Source of the DNA: Acidovorax sp.
GTDB lineage: Bacteria; Pseudomonadota; Gammaproteobacteria; Burkholderiales; Burkholderiaceae_C
DNA length: 64,000 nt
NCBI RefSeq assembly: GCF_021287135.1
Contig: NZ_JAJTBB010000078.1
Location: 1 to 64,000 of the forward strand
Direction: 5' to 3'
The notes beneath the pieces were generated by a model, which worked only from the letters and a program-made list of their open reading frames with translations, was not told the origin of the DNA and ran no database searches. Both the position numbers and the translations under genes were made by a program. Positions 1-8,853 of the stretch are shown here, piece by piece (within the stretch, counting starts at the first letter, position 1; the number at the start of each line of letters is the position of its first letter).

Positions 1-1
1 G

Positions 2-607
2 CACCTGGTGGACCTGAACGGTGCGTTTGCGGGCGTGCCCAAGAACTACAGCGCCATCAAGTCCATCCTGAAGGAAGTGGGCGACGACATTCCCGTGCAG
101 CTGGGCGGCGGCATCCGCGACCTGGACACCATCGTGAAGTACATCGACGGCGGCCTGCGCTACGTCATCATCGGCACGGCGGCTGTCAAGAACCCCGGCT
201 TCCTGAAGGACGCCTGCAGCGCCTTCGGCGGCCACATCATCGTGGGCCTGGACGCCAAGGACGGCAAGGTGGCCACCGACGGCTGGAGCAAGCTCACCGG
301 CCACGAGGTGGTGGACCTGGCCAAGAAGTTCGAGGACTGGGGCGTCGAATCCATCATCTACACCGACATCGGCCGCGACGGCATGCTCTCGGGCATCAAC
401 ATCGAGGCCACCGTCAAGCTCGCGCAGGCGCTCAGCATCCCCGTGATCGCCTCGGGCGGCCTGTCCAACATGGCCGACATCGAGAACCTGTGCGCGGTGG
501 AGGACGAGGGCGTGGAAGGCGTGATCTGCGGCCGTGCCATCTACAGCGGCGACCTGGACTTTGCCGCGGCCCAGGCCCGCGCCGACGCGCTGGGCAATGC
601 AGCCTGA
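2..607 (+). CDS. hisA: HisA, phosphoribosylformimino-AICAR ribotide isomerase (5' end outside window)
   Basis: HisA catalyses the Amadori isomerisation of ProFAR to PRFAR, the fourth step of histidine synthesis, in the cytoplasm. The visible 201 codons are the C-terminal part of a (beta/alpha)8 barrel. The segment LVDLNGAF lies near the start, a phosphate-binding GGGIRD follows, and [11 protein letters not shown] carries the second catalytic Asp. The C-terminal phosphate loop is ASGGLSN. The first catalytic Asp, close to the N-terminus, lies before base 1. The reading frame is open from base 2, so the true start is upstream. The next gene begins inside the last 11 bases, which suggests translational coupling. 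Confidence 0.97.
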   Translation, partial: HLVDLNGAFAGVPKNYSAIKSILKEVGDDIPVQLGGGIRDLDTIVKYIDGGLRYVIIGTAAVKNPGFLKDACSAFGGHIIVGLDAKDGKVATDGWSKLTGHEVVDLAKKFEDWGVESIIYTDIGRDGMLSGINIEATVKLAQALSIPVIASGGLSNMADIENLCAVEDEGVEGVICGRAIYSGDLDFAAAQARADALGNAA

Positions 608-1493
608 CACCGCAGCGGCCGCCGCCGGGCTGCCGCGGCCGGCCCTGCAAGGCACGCCGTCGTGCCTGCGGCTTGCCAACGCGCAGGGCGACAGCGCCCT
701 GGTGGCGCTGCAGGGCGCGCAGGTGCTGTCCTGGGTGGCTGGCGGGCGCGAGCGCCTGTACCTGAGTCCCCGCGCCGTGCTGGACGGCCACACGGCCATC
801 CGCGGCGGTATTCCCGTGTGCTGGCCCCAGTTCAACCAGCGCGGCCCGCTGCCCAAGCATGGCTTTGCGCGCAACCTCGCCTGGCAGCCCCTGCCGGAGC
901 AGCCGGGCGACCGCCCGGAGGGCGCCGCGCTGCCCAGCACGGTGCGCCTGCAGCTGGCGGATGACGCCGCCACGCAGGCCCAGTGGCCGGCGTGTTTTGC
1001 CGCGCAGCTCACGGTGAGCCTGGCCCCTGGCAGCCTGCGCGTGGCGCTGCAGGTGCGCAACACCGGTGCGGCAGCGGCGAACGCCTGGGATTTCACCGGC
1101 GCACTGCACACCTACCTGCGTGTGGACGATGTCGAGCAGGTGCGGCTGGAGGGTCTGGACGGCTGTGACCGCTGGGACGCCCTCACCGACGCCCGCGCCC
1201 GGCAACAAGGCCCTGTCACGTTTTCTGGCGAGTACGACCGCGTCTTTGGCGCGCCGGCCGGGCCGCTGCACCTGCGCGAGGGCGCGCACGCCCTGGAGAT
1301 CACCCAGAGCGCCAGCCTCGCCAACACCGTGGTCTGGAACCCGGGCGCCGCCCTGTGCGCCCGGTTGCCCGACATGCCGCCGGACGGCTACCGCACCATG
1401 CTCTGCGTGGAGGCGGCCCAGATCGACACGCCCATCACCCTGGCGCCCCAGGCCCAGTGGCAGGGCTGGCAAACGCTGCGCGTGCTGGCCTAG
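597..1493 (+). CDS. D-hexose-6-phosphate mutarotase (YeaD / aldose 1-epimerase-like)
   Basis: This 298-residue protein belongs to the galactose mutarotase-like superfamily, YeaD branch, which interconverts the alpha and beta anomers of hexose 6-phosphates. Diagnostic segments are [26 protein letters not shown] with the probable catalytic His, and LCVEAAQID with the probable general-base Glu. I chose the ATG at 597 because it leaves a short 11-base overlap with hisA. A GTG at 534 would add 21 residues buried in hisA. It sits between hisA and hisF, an unusual place for a sugar epimerase. The family call is secure; the substrate is inferred. Confidence 0.85.
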   Translation: MQPDTAAAAAGLPRPALQGTPSCLRLANAQGDSALVALQGAQVLSWVAGGRERLYLSPRAVLDGHTAIRGGIPVCWPQFNQRGPLPKHGFARNLAWQPLPEQPGDRPEGAALPSTVRLQLADDAATQAQWPACFAAQLTVSLAPGSLRVALQVRNTGAAAANAWDFTGALHTYLRVDDVEQVRLEGLDGCDRWDALTDARARQQGPVTFSGEYDRVFGAPAGPLHLREGAHALEITQSASLANTVVWNPGAALCARLPDMPPDGYRTMLCVEAAQIDTPITLAPQAQWQGWQTLRVLA

Positions 1494-1540
1494 GCCCGCC
1501 CGGCCGTTTTCGCAATTCCCCGTATTTTTTGGAGCTTCGC

Positions 1541-2320
1541 ATGCTGGCCAAACGCATCATCCCCTGCCTCGACGTGACCGGCGGCCGCGTGGTCAAGGGC
1601 GTCAACTTCGTGGAGCTGCGCGACGCTGGCGACCCGGTCGAGATTGCCGCGCGCTACAACGCGCAGGGCGCCGATGAACTGACCTTTCTGGACATCACGG
1701 CCACCAGCGACGGGCGCGACCTGATCCTGCACATCATCGAGGCCGTGGCCAGCCAGGTCTTCATTCCGCTGACGGTGGGCGGGGGCGTGCGCACTGTGGA
1801 AGACGTGCGCCGCCTGCTCAACGCCGGCGCAGACAAGACCAGCTTCAACTCGGCCGCCATCGCCAACCCCGACGTGATCAGCGCCGCATCGGCCCGCTAC
1901 GGTGCGCAGTGCATCGTGGTGGCCATCGACGCCAAGCGGCGCCACGGCGACGAGGTGGCCGCGCGCGGCGAAGGCTGGGACGTGTACAGCCACGGCGGAC
2001 GCAAGAACACCGGCCTGGACGCCGTGCAGTGGGCCACTGAGATGGCGCGCCGCGGCGCGGGCGAGATCCTGCTGACCAGCATGGACCGCGACGGCACCAA
2101 GGCCGGGTTCGACCTGGCGCTGACGCGCGCCGTGAGCGACGCCGTGAGCGTGCCGGTGATCGCCTCGGGCGGCGTGGGCAACCTCGACCACCTGGCCGAC
2201 GGCATCCAGCAGGGCGGCGCCGACGCGGTGCTGGCCGCCAGCATCTTCCACTACGGCGAATACACCGTGGCCCAGGCCAAGCAGCGCATGGCCGAGCGCG
2301 GCATCCCGGTGCGCATGTGA
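1541..2320 (+). CDS. hisF: HisF, imidazole glycerol phosphate synthase cyclase subunit
   Basis: HisF is the cyclase half of the HisH-HisF enzyme. It turns PRFAR plus ammonia into imidazole glycerol phosphate and AICAR. The 259-residue length is normal. The N-terminus [12 protein letters not shown] contains the first catalytic Asp, and [13 protein letters not shown] contains the second. Phosphate-binding loops are GGGVRT and ASGGVGN. The ATG at 1541 matches the conserved family start and is preceded by GGAGCTT. The stop overlaps the next start codon by one base (TGATG), so the downstream gene is probably co-translated. Confidence 0.98.
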   Translation: MLAKRIIPCLDVTGGRVVKGVNFVELRDAGDPVEIAARYNAQGADELTFLDITATSDGRDLILHIIEAVASQVFIPLTVGGGVRTVEDVRRLLNAGADKTSFNSAAIANPDVISAASARYGAQCIVVAIDAKRRHGDEVAARGEGWDVYSHGGRKNTGLDAVQWATEMARRGAGEILLTSMDRDGTKAGFDLALTRAVSDAVSVPVIASGGVGNLDHLADGIQQGGADAVLAASIFHYGEYTVAQAKQRMAERGIPVRM

Positions 2321-2889
2321 TGGCGCGACGCGCTGGCGTGCGCTGGGCCCTGGCCTGGGCCTGCGCCACGGGCATGCTGCCCGCTGCGGCGCAGGTGCCG
2401 CCGCCGTCCTATGCCAGCTTCTCGGACCGCCTGCCGTGCGTGCACCGCATCGGCCGGTGTTTCGACGCCGCCATCGGCGGGGTGCCGGTGGAGGTGATTG
2501 CCGACCCCGCCGAATTCGAGCAGCTGAAGGCGCAGCTGCGGACGCTGAACCCCAACGTGCGCGACGTGCACTGGATCGTGAGGCACCCCGTGGCGGGCAC
2601 GCAGGCACTGGACGTGGAAACCCGCGCCAATGCCTTGGGCTTGCCCCACGTCGGCGATGAGAAGGAAGAGCCCGACGTGACCGTCTACGCCCTGGACGGG
2701 CAGGACCTGGACAGCGAACCCGAGCTGGTGGACAACCCCAGCGTGCGCATCAACGGCCAGCCCGTGGTGACGCGGCAGGAAACCCTGACGCAGGACTTCC
2801 TGCCCCCCGGCCGCTACGCCTTTGCCATCAAGTACCTGGGCCGCAAGAACTGGGACCGCAAGTGGGTGCTCGTGACCGTGGCGAAGTAG
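2320..2889 (+). CDS. Hypothetical exported protein
   Basis: I do not recognise this 189-residue protein. The N-terminus [18 protein letters not shown] followed by MLPAAAQ looks like a Sec signal peptide with cleavage after about residue 25. The mature part has two Cys (PCVHRIGRCF) close to the N-terminus, which could form a disulphide in the periplasm, and no further membrane segment. The start ATG at 2320 overlaps the hisF stop by one base; a GTG lies one codon earlier. Its place inside the his operon gives co-expression but does not indicate a histidine-related function. Confidence 0.75.
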   Translation: MARRAGVRWALAWACATGMLPAAAQVPPPSYASFSDRLPCVHRIGRCFDAAIGGVPVEVIADPAEFEQLKAQLRTLNPNVRDVHWIVRHPVAGTQALDVETRANALGLPHVGDEKEEPDVTVYALDGQDLDSEPELVDNPSVRINGQPVVTRQETLTQDFLPPGRYAFAIKYLGRKNWDRKWVLVTVAK

Positions 2890-2914
2890 CCGCTGGCCGC
2901 ACGGAATCGGCGCC

Positions 2915-2983
2915 AATTGCTCCTGTTTTCATAGCTGTTTGCGCTTGATGGACGGGCGCTGGAGGCCAAAATGGCTTCAAGTT
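2915..2983 (+). repeat. Dispersed double stem-loop repeat, copy R1
   Basis: This is a copy of the 60-70 bp family found throughout the window. The layout is an AT-rich left part starting AATTGCT, then ATAGCTGTTTGCGCTT, a 7-9 base loop, GGCGCT, GGAGGCCAAAATGGC and a TTCAA-rich tail. The arms GCGC...GCGC can form a hairpin. It fills the gap between the exported hypothetical protein and hisI. Confidence 0.85.
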
Positions 2984-3032
2984 GCTGGCCCGCTGCGGCG
3001 TCCGGTCACGCAAATCGCCGACAATTCCGGTC

Positions 3033-3422
3033 ATGAACTGGCTCAACGAAGTGAAGTGGGATGCGCAGGGCCTGGTGCCCGTGATCGCGCAGGAGCAGGG
3101 CACGGGCGACGTGCTGATGTTTGCCTGGATGAACCGCGAGGCCCTGGCCAAGACGGCCGAACTGGGGCGCGCGGTGTACTTCAGCCGCTCGCGCAACAAG
3201 CTGTGGTTCAAGGGCGAGGAATCGGGCCATGTGCAAACGGTGCATGAGATCCGCCTGGACTGCGACAACGATGTCGTGCTGCTCAAGGTCACGCAGCTGG
3301 GCCACGAGCCTGGCATCGCCTGCCACACCGGCCGCCACAGCTGCTTCTTCAGCGTCCTGCGCGACGGCGCCTGGCAGCCCGTTGATCCGGTCTTGAAAGA
3401 CCCTGAATCCATCTACAAATAA
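3033..3422 (+). CDS. hisI: HisI, phosphoribosyl-AMP cyclohydrolase
   Basis: HisI opens the adenine ring of PR-AMP to give ProFAR, the third step of histidine synthesis, using Zn and Mg. The 129-residue single-domain form is seen here, with HisE as a separate protein as is usual in betaproteobacteria. Metal ligands are visible: the Asp cluster and Cys in RLDCDND, and the Cys residues in [18 protein letters not shown] is also family-typical. The ATG at 3033 gives the conserved N-terminus [10 protein letters not shown]; an in-frame upstream extension would run into repeat R1. Confidence 0.97.
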   Translation: MNWLNEVKWDAQGLVPVIAQEQGTGDVLMFAWMNREALAKTAELGRAVYFSRSRNKLWFKGEESGHVQTVHEIRLDCDNDVVLLKVTQLGHEPGIACHTGRHSCFFSVLRDGAWQPVDPVLKDPESIYK

Positions 3423-3426
3423 GACC

Positions 3427-3801
3427 ATGCGCTCCAACGATTCCCTGGCCCGCCTTGCCGACGTGATTGAAAGCCGCAAGCCGGCCCGCGGCGGCGATCC
3501 CGAAAAGAGCTATGTCTCGCGCCTGCTGCACAAGGGGCCGGATGCGTTCCTGAAGAAGATCGGCGAAGAGGCCACCGAGGTCGTCATGGCGGCCAAGGAC
3601 GTGGACCACGGCGCCGACAGGTCCAAGCTGGTCTATGAAGTGGCCGATCTGTGGTTCCACTCCATGGTGGCGCTGGCCCACTACGGCCTCACGCCCGCCG
3701 ATGTGCTGGCCGAGCTGGAGCGCCGCGAGGGCACCAGCGGCATCGAGGAAAAAGCCTTGCGCAAGGCGGCTGCGCGTGCCACGGAGGAGGGCGGTTCATG
3801 A
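3427..3801 (+). CDS. hisE: HisE, phosphoribosyl-ATP pyrophosphatase
   Basis: HisE hydrolyses PR-ATP to PR-AMP and pyrophosphate, the second step of histidine synthesis. It is a 124-residue all-alpha MazG-like fold protein. The Mg-binding acidic motif is in [15 protein letters not shown], and the second acidic helix is [26 protein letters not shown] is the typical substrate-binding region. It starts four bases after hisI ends, and its stop overlaps the next start as ATGA, so hisI, hisE and the downstream membrane gene form one transcript. Confidence 0.97.
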   Translation: MRSNDSLARLADVIESRKPARGGDPEKSYVSRLLHKGPDAFLKKIGEEATEVVMAAKDVDHGADRSKLVYEVADLWFHSMVALAHYGLTPADVLAELERREGTSGIEEKALRKAAARATEEGGS

Positions 3802-4184
3802 GCGATATCGTCGACGTGCAGACCAACGACCAGAAGGCCGAGGACCTCAAGGCCGTCGGCTGGGTCAGCTACATCCTGCACCTGATCGTGGCCGTGGGGG
3901 CCGTTATCCCGGGCGCGCAGCCGGGTGTGGTGCTGTTGATTATCGCGTTGGTGATCGATTTGGTTAAGCGCGACGACGCTGCCGGCACCTGGCAGGCCAA
4001 CCACTTCTCGTGGCGTATTCGATCGGTGATTTGGGCGGGTGTGCTGTATTTGGTCACCGTACCGGGTTTCCTGTTGGGCCTGCTGTTTTTCAATCCCTTG
4101 TGGCTAGTGGTTTCCGTTTGGTTCCTCTACCGCATCGTGCGCGGCATGGTGGCCATGAACAAGAGCCAGGCGGTGGATGCCTGA
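3798..4184 (+). CDS. DUF4870-like small membrane protein
   Basis: This 128-residue protein has an acidic soluble N-terminus of about 20 residues and then three to four hydrophobic stretches: [32 protein letters not shown], a pair around residues 75-100, and [17 protein letters not shown]. The pattern fits DUF4870 family inner-membrane proteins, whose function is unknown. A similar gene often follows hisE in this group of bacteria, as far as I recall. Its start overlaps the hisE stop (ATGA), and its end overlaps the patatin gene by 8 bases. Confidence 0.75.
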   Translation: MSDIVDVQTNDQKAEDLKAVGWVSYILHLIVAVGAVIPGAQPGVVLLIIALVIDLVKRDDAAGTWQANHFSWRIRSVIWAGVLYLVTVPGFLLGLLFFNPLWLVVSVWFLYRIVRGMVAMNKSQAVDA

Positions 4185-5226
4185 AACCGCCGCCGTACAG
4201 CCGCCGCGCCTGAACCTGGCCCTGCAGGGTGGGGGCTCGCACGGGGCGCTGACCTGGGGCGTGCTGGACGCTCTGCTGGAAGACGGCCAATGGCACTTTG
4301 ACGGCGTGAGCGGCACCAGCGCCGGCGCCATGAATGCCGTGGCGCTGGCCCACGGCTTTGCCGCGGCGGCCCGCGAGCACAAGGACCCGCACGAGGCGCA
4401 CCTTGCGGGCTGCCAGCAGGCGCGCGAAACCCTCACCCGGCTCTGGGAGGGCGTAGGCACGCTGGGCAGCCTGGTGGGAGGCTCGCCACTTTTGGCCGCC
4501 AACCCCATGCTGGGCCTGGTGCGGCAGTGGCTGTCGCCCTACCAGACCAATCCGCTGGACATCAACCCGCTGCGCCGCCTGCTCGAGCGCGTGGTGGACT
4601 TCGATCTGCTGTGCACGGAGCGGCGCGCCATCAGCGCGGCGGGTGGCCCCAAGGTGTTTGTGTGCGCCACCAACGTGCGCACGGGGCGCGGCGAGATCTT
4701 CTCGGGCCCCCAGCTCAGCGCCGACGCCGTGATGGCGTCCGCCTGCCTGCCGATGCTGTTCAAGGCCGTGGAAATCGACGGCCAGCATTACTGGGACGGC
4801 GGCTACTCCGGCAACCCGGCCCTGCACCCGCTGATCTACCAGACCGAGACGTCGGACATCCTGCTGGTGCAGATCAATCCCATCGAGCACCTGGACCTGC
4901 CCAACTCCGGCCCCGAGATCATGGAGCGCATGAACGAGGTCACCTTCAACGCGAGCCTGCTGGCCGAGCTGCGGGCCATTGAATTCGTGCGCCGGCTGCT
5001 GGCCGAGGGCAAGCTGGACCCGCGCCGCTACAAGAGCGTGCGCATGCACCGCATCGACGGCGGCGCCGTGCTGGCCCCCTTCGGCGCCGACAGCAAGATG
5101 CGCGCGGACCTGGGCTTCGTGCGCAAGCTGTTTGCGCTGGGTCGCTCGGCCGGGCAGGCCTGGCTGCAGGCACACCGCAAGGACGTCGGGGTGCGTCCGT
5201 CGATCAAGATCGCGGACAATGCATAA
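4177..5226 (+). CDS. Patatin-like phospholipase (RssA-type)
   Basis: The protein has 349 residues and a Ser-Asp catalytic dyad of the patatin type, so it is predicted to hydrolyse acyl esters of phospholipids. The oxyanion-hole glycine motif is LALQGGGSHGAL, the nucleophile elbow is GVSGTSAGAM (GxSxG), and the catalytic Asp is in YWDGGYSGNP (DGG). There is no signal peptide or membrane segment, so a cytoplasmic or membrane-peripheral location is likely. It starts 8 bases inside the previous gene. No secretion signal supports a role as a toxin. Confidence 0.9.
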   Translation: MPETAAVQPPRLNLALQGGGSHGALTWGVLDALLEDGQWHFDGVSGTSAGAMNAVALAHGFAAAAREHKDPHEAHLAGCQQARETLTRLWEGVGTLGSLVGGSPLLAANPMLGLVRQWLSPYQTNPLDINPLRRLLERVVDFDLLCTERRAISAAGGPKVFVCATNVRTGRGEIFSGPQLSADAVMASACLPMLFKAVEIDGQHYWDGGYSGNPALHPLIYQTETSDILLVQINPIEHLDLPNSGPEIMERMNEVTFNASLLAELRAIEFVRRLLAEGKLDPRRYKSVRMHRIDGGAVLAPFGADSKMRADLGFVRKLFALGRSAGQAWLQAHRKDVGVRPSIKIADNA

Positions 5227-5327
5227 GGCGCGATGAAAGCCCGCTGAGCCCGCCCATGGCGCACCGGCGCAGGCCTGCAGCGCCAGCGCCGGGCTGATTC
5301 CCTTTTCTTCTGATTGCTTCTTTCTCT

Positions 5328-5684
5328 ATGCACGATCCGAACTGCCTTTTCTGCAAGATCATCGCGGGCCAGATTCCTTCGAAGAAGGTGTACGAAGACG
5401 AGGAGATTTTCGCCTTCCACGACATCCATCCCTGGGCGCCCGTGCATTTCCTGATGGTGCCCAAGCTGCATGTCCCTTCGATGGCCCAGGTCACTGCGGA
5501 GCATGCCGGCGTGCTGGGGCGCATGATGGCGCTGGCACCGCGTCTGGCGCTGGAGCAAGGGTGCAACCCGTACCCCGAAGGTGGCTTTCGCGTCGTGGTA
5601 AATACGGGGGCAGAAGGCGGCCAGGAAATCCACCACCTGCACATTCACGTGATGGGCGGCCCGCGTCCCTGGCTCAAAGGCTGA
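5328..5684 (+). CDS. hinT: HIT family purine nucleoside phosphoramidase (HinT-like)
   Basis: This 118-residue protein is a histidine-triad hydrolase. The motif HHLHIHVMGG carries the triad at His103, His105 and His107. The N-terminus CLFCKIIAGQIPSKKVYED closely matches bacterial HinT, which cleaves AMP from amino or phosphoryl groups, including aminoacyl adenylates. It lies between the histidine genes and tatABC, an arrangement common in betaproteobacteria. No strong Shine-Dalgarno sequence precedes the ATG; the upstream stretch is pyrimidine-rich. Confidence 0.93.
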   Translation: MHDPNCLFCKIIAGQIPSKKVYEDEEIFAFHDIHPWAPVHFLMVPKLHVPSMAQVTAEHAGVLGRMMALAPRLALEQGCNPYPEGGFRVVVNTGAEGGQEIHHLHIHVMGGPRPWLKG

Positions 5685-5775
5685 CCCAAGCTGACGACCC
5701 GGCGGGCGGCTGGCTGGCGTGAACGCCTGCCATCCCTGCCGTCTAAAATGATTGCAATTCGTTAGGAGATATTCC

Positions 5776-6027
5776 ATGGGCTCTTTTTCCATCTGGCACT
5801 GGCTGATCGTGCTGCTGATCGTCGTCATGGTGTTCGGCACCAAGAAGCTCAAGAACATGGGCTCCGACCTCGGAAGCGCCGTCAAGGGCTTCAAGGATGG
5901 CATGCGCGACGGCTCGTCGGACACGCCAGCCGCCGGCGGCACCGTGACGCCGCCCCCCGGCCAGGTTGCCAACAACCCGGCCAGCGACAAGACGACGATC
6001 GACGTCGAAGCCAAGCAAAAAAGCTGA
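5776..6027 (+). CDS. tatA: TatA, twin-arginine translocase pore subunit
   Basis: TatA oligomers form the passage for folded proteins across the inner membrane. The 83-residue protein has one N-terminal transmembrane helix (about residues 7-21), then [20 protein letters not shown], the conserved hinge and amphipathic helix. The C-terminus is polar and low-complexity, rich in Pro, Gly, Ala and Thr. The ATG at 5776 has the ribosome site AGGAGAT six bases upstream. It is the first gene of tatABC. Confidence 0.97.
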   Translation: MGSFSIWHWLIVLLIVVMVFGTKKLKNMGSDLGSAVKGFKDGMRDGSSDTPAAGGTVTPPPGQVANNPASDKTTIDVEAKQKS

Positions 6028-6052
6028 CGCTTGCATCGCCCCGGTGTGACGC

Positions 6053-6514
6053 ATGATTGATATCGGCCTGTCCAAGATGGCGCTGATCGGCGCGGTGGCC
6101 CTGGTGGTCATCGGGCCGGAGAAGCTGCCCCGCGTTGCCCGCACGGTGGGAACGCTGCTGGGCAAGGCCCAGCGCTACGTGGCCGACGTGAAGGCGGAGG
6201 TCAACCGCTCGATGGAGCTCGACGAGCTCAAGAAGATGAAGGACTCGGTGGAGAGTGCCGCGCGCGACGTGCACAACACCATCCAGACCAGCGCCAGCGA
6301 GTTCGAGAAAGACTGGGCCGAAGCCACCGGCACCGCCAGCGCGGCGTTGCAGGAGCAGTCGGCCGTCGTGCCGGCGTACAAGCACCCCGGCAAGAACTGG
6401 CGCCTCAAGCGCGGAGCCGTCCCGCAGTGGTACAAGGCCCGCGCCGGCGTGCGCACCAAGGCCCAGTCCGGCGCAGCCCGCGTGGCGCGTTTCCGCCCCC
6501 GTAAGTTCCATTGA
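6053..6514 (+). CDS. tatB: TatB, twin-arginine translocase receptor subunit
   Basis: TatB works with TatC to recognise twin-arginine signal peptides. The 153-residue protein has an N-terminal helix beginning [19 protein letters not shown], the hinge [10 protein letters not shown], and a long amphipathic, charged helix (residues 35-70). The C-terminal tail is basic and rich in Arg and Lys. It is longer than TatA and has the TatB-type N-terminus with an acidic residue at position 3. It lies 25 bases after tatA. Confidence 0.96.
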   Translation: MIDIGLSKMALIGAVALVVIGPEKLPRVARTVGTLLGKAQRYVADVKAEVNRSMELDELKKMKDSVESAARDVHNTIQTSASEFEKDWAEATGTASAALQEQSAVVPAYKHPGKNWRLKRGAVPQWYKARAGVRTKAQSGAARVARFRPRKFH

Positions 6515-6582
6515 TGCGCCAGCAGCCGTCTGGGACGCCCTCGCGCCAGCAGGGGCGGCCCAGGCGCACGCGATAACCCAAC

Positions 6583-7377
6583 ATGTCCGAAACCCCCTCC
6601 CCCGAAGACGAGCTCGCAGGCACCGAGCAGCCGTTCGTGCAGCACCTGATGGAGCTGCGCGACCGTCTGGTCAAGGCGCTGATTGCCATTGGCATCGCCG
6701 CAGCCATCCTGTTCTTCTTCCCCGGCCCTGGCGCGCTGTACGACTTTCTGGCGGCGCCCCTGGTGGCCCACTTGCCCAAGGGGGCGACACTGATCGCCAC
6801 CTCGGTGATTTCGCCCTTCATGGTGCCGCTCAAGATCCTGCTGATGTCGGCGTTCCTGCTGGCGCTGCCGTTTGTGCTGTGGCAAGTGTGGGCCTTTGTC
6901 GCGCCCGGCCTGTATTCGCACGAAAAGAAGCTGGTGCTGCCGCTGGTGATCTCCAGCACCGTCCTGTTCTTCATCGGCGTGGCCTTCTGCTACTTCCTGG
7001 TGTTCGGCCAGGTGTTCGCGTTCATCCAGAGCTTTGCGCCCAAGAGCATCACGGCCGCGCCGGACATCGAGGCGTACCTGAGCTTCGTGCTGTCGATGTT
7101 CCTGGCGTTCGGCCTGGCGTTCGAGGTGCCCATTGCCGTGGTGGTGCTGGCCCGCATGGGGGTTGTCAGTGTCGAGAAGCTGCGGGAGTTCCGCGGCTAT
7201 TTCATTGTGCTGGCCTTCGTCGTGTCGGCCATCGTCACGCCGCCGGACGTGGTGTCGCAGCTGTCCCTGGCCGTGCCCATGTGCCTGCTGTACGAGGTGG
7301 GCATCTGGGCCGCCCAGCTGTTCATCAAGCACACCAAGGCGCCGGAAGACGCCGAGGAATCCGCTTCGGCGTCCTGA
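6583..7377 (+). CDS. tatC: TatC, twin-arginine translocase core subunit
   Basis: TatC is the six-helix membrane protein that binds the RR motif of Tat substrates. The 264-residue sequence has the diagnostic cytoplasmic N-terminal motif QHLMELRDRLVKAL, then YSHEKK and FGLAFEVPIAVVVLARMGVVS, with six hydrophobic segments. The C-terminus is short and acidic (APEDAEESASAS). It ends the tatABC group. The 69-base tatB-tatC gap holds no recognisable feature. Confidence 0.97.
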   Translation: MSETPSPEDELAGTEQPFVQHLMELRDRLVKALIAIGIAAAILFFFPGPGALYDFLAAPLVAHLPKGATLIATSVISPFMVPLKILLMSAFLLALPFVLWQVWAFVAPGLYSHEKKLVLPLVISSTVLFFIGVAFCYFLVFGQVFAFIQSFAPKSITAAPDIEAYLSFVLSMFLAFGLAFEVPIAVVVLARMGVVSVEKLREFRGYFIVLAFVVSAIVTPPDVVSQLSLAVPMCLLYEVGIWAAQLFIKHTKAPEDAEESASAS

Positions 7378-7556
7378 CCGATCAGCCAGGCCTGTCACCC
7401 TGCCTGTCGCCGGCGGCACCTTCGCCGGCGGGCAGCTCCGGCCGCACAGCAGCCATTCACCGCCCACGCTGGCGCGCCCTGCGCCCGCTGAATGCTCCGC
7501 CGGCCAGGCCGTGGCCGCCTGGGCAGCCCGACAGTTGGCGGCGAAGCGCTGGCTTC

Positions 7557-7585
7557 GGGAGCCCGCGCCGTTGCGGGCAGGCTCC
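7557..7585 (-). terminator. GC-rich hairpin after the protease gene, possible weak terminator
   Basis: Read on the minus strand just after the protease stop codon, GGAGCC...CCCGC pairs with GCGGG...GGCTCC around a short loop. No T-run follows, so intrinsic termination is uncertain. It may also act between the convergent tatC and protease genes. The rest of 7378-7556 holds only GC-rich sequence with a CGCCGGCG repeat pair. Confidence 0.35.
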
Positions 7586-8736
7586 TATTGCCTCACATTG
7601 CGCTGCGGACGGGGGCGCAGGCCCGGGTTGATGCTCAGCTCCACCATCTTGTCGCCGCGCTGCACGTTGAACGGCGCTGGCGTGCCGGGCTTGAGGCCCG
7701 CCACGGCGGTCAGCAGTTCCGACACATGGCCTACGTTCTTGCCGTCCACGCGCACGATCACGTCGCCGGGGCGCATGCCGGCCTGGGCGGCCGGGCCGTC
7801 CTGCAGCACGCCCGTGATGATCACGCCCTCGGTGGCCTTCACGCCAAAGGTCTCGGCCAGTTCCGGGGACAGTTCGTTGGGCTCCACGCCGATCCAGCCG
7901 CGCGTGACCTGCCCGTCCTTCACGATGCCGTCCAGCACCTGCCGGGCCGTGGAGACAGGGATGGCAAAGCCGATGCCCATGCTGCCGCCCGAGCGCGAAT
8001 AGATGGCCGTGTTGATGCCCATGAGGTTGCCGTTCACGTCCACCAGCGCGCCGCCCGAGTTGCCGGGGTTGATGGCCGCGTCCGTCTGGATGAAGTTCTC
8101 AAAGGTGTTGATGCCCAACTGCGTGCGGCCCAGCGCGCTCACGATGCCGCTGGTGACCGTCTGGCCCACGCCGAAGGGGTTGCCGATGGCCAGCACCTGG
8201 TCGCCCACGGCCAGCGTGTCGGAGTTGCCCAGCACGATGACGGGCAGCTTGTCGAGCTCGATCTTGAGGATGGCCAGGTCGGTGTCCGGGTCGGTGCCAA
8301 TCACCCGGGCGCGCGCGCGCCGGCTGTCGGTGAGCGTGACCTCGATCTCATCAGCGCCTTCCACGACGTGGTTGTTCGTGAGGATGTAGCCGTCGGGGCT
8401 CACGATCACGCCGCTGCCCAGGCCGGCCTGGGTCTGGCTGCTCTGGTCGCCAAAGAAGAACTGGAACCACGGGTCGTTGCTGCGCGGGTGGCGCACGGCC
8501 TTGCTGGTGTTGATGCTGACCACGGCGGGCGAGGCCGTGCGCGCGGCCGCGCTGAAGCTGCCCGCCGCCGGCTGCGCGCTGCCGGTGGAGGCTGGCGCTT
8601 CCAGCAGGGAAATGCCCGCGCTGGAGCGCGTGGCGGATCCGCGGCCCAGCCAGTCGGGCTGCAGAGTGGCAACAACAAAATAGGCGGCGACGAACACCGT
8701 CACGGCCTGCGAAAACAACAGCCAGATGCGTTTCAT
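7585..8736 (-). CDS. Membrane-anchored HtrA-family serine protease with one PDZ domain (DegS/AlgW-like)
   Basis: This 383-residue S1C protease has a single N-terminal transmembrane segment (residues 4-23) that would anchor it facing the periplasm. The trypsin-like triad is His123 (TNNHVVEG), Asp153 (DPDTDLAIL) and Ser227 (INPGNSGGAL). One PDZ domain follows (about residues 285-370, with GVIITGVLQDGPAAQAGMRPGD). An anchor plus a single PDZ fits DegS/AlgW, which start the sigma-E envelope stress cascade, better than soluble two-PDZ DegP. It is convergent with tatC and divergent from the NIF3 gene. The DegS-type role is inferred from architecture. Confidence 0.9.
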   Translation of the reverse strand: MKRIWLLFSQAVTVFVAAYFVVATLQPDWLGRGSATRSSAGISLLEAPASTGSAQPAAGSFSAAARTASPAVVSINTSKAVRHPRSNDPWFQFFFGDQSSQTQAGLGSGVIVSPDGYILTNNHVVEGADEIEVTLTDSRRARARVIGTDPDTDLAILKIELDKLPVIVLGNSDTLAVGDQVLAIGNPFGVGQTVTSGIVSALGRTQLGINTFENFIQTDAAINPGNSGGALVDVNGNLMGINTAIYSRSGGSMGIGFAIPVSTARQVLDGIVKDGQVTRGWIGVEPNELSPELAETFGVKATEGVIITGVLQDGPAAQAGMRPGDVIVRVDGKNVGHVSELLTAVAGLKPGTPAPFNVQRGDKMVELSINPGLRPRPQRNVRQ

Positions 8737-8853
8737 GGAAAGTTCTGCGCGTACAGAAGTGGTGGTTGGCGGGCGGCGGCCGGGCCGCGGCGCCCGCTGG
8801 ACCAGCCCATTGTCCCTGAATGTGCGGGCGGCGGGGCGGGCGACAATACCCTC

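Noticed and set aside
4177..5226. Patatin gene as a secreted toxin or anti-phage effector
   Set aside because: It has no secretion signal and no CBASS or immunity partner genes. The neighbours are housekeeping genes, so a defence or virulence role is not supported.
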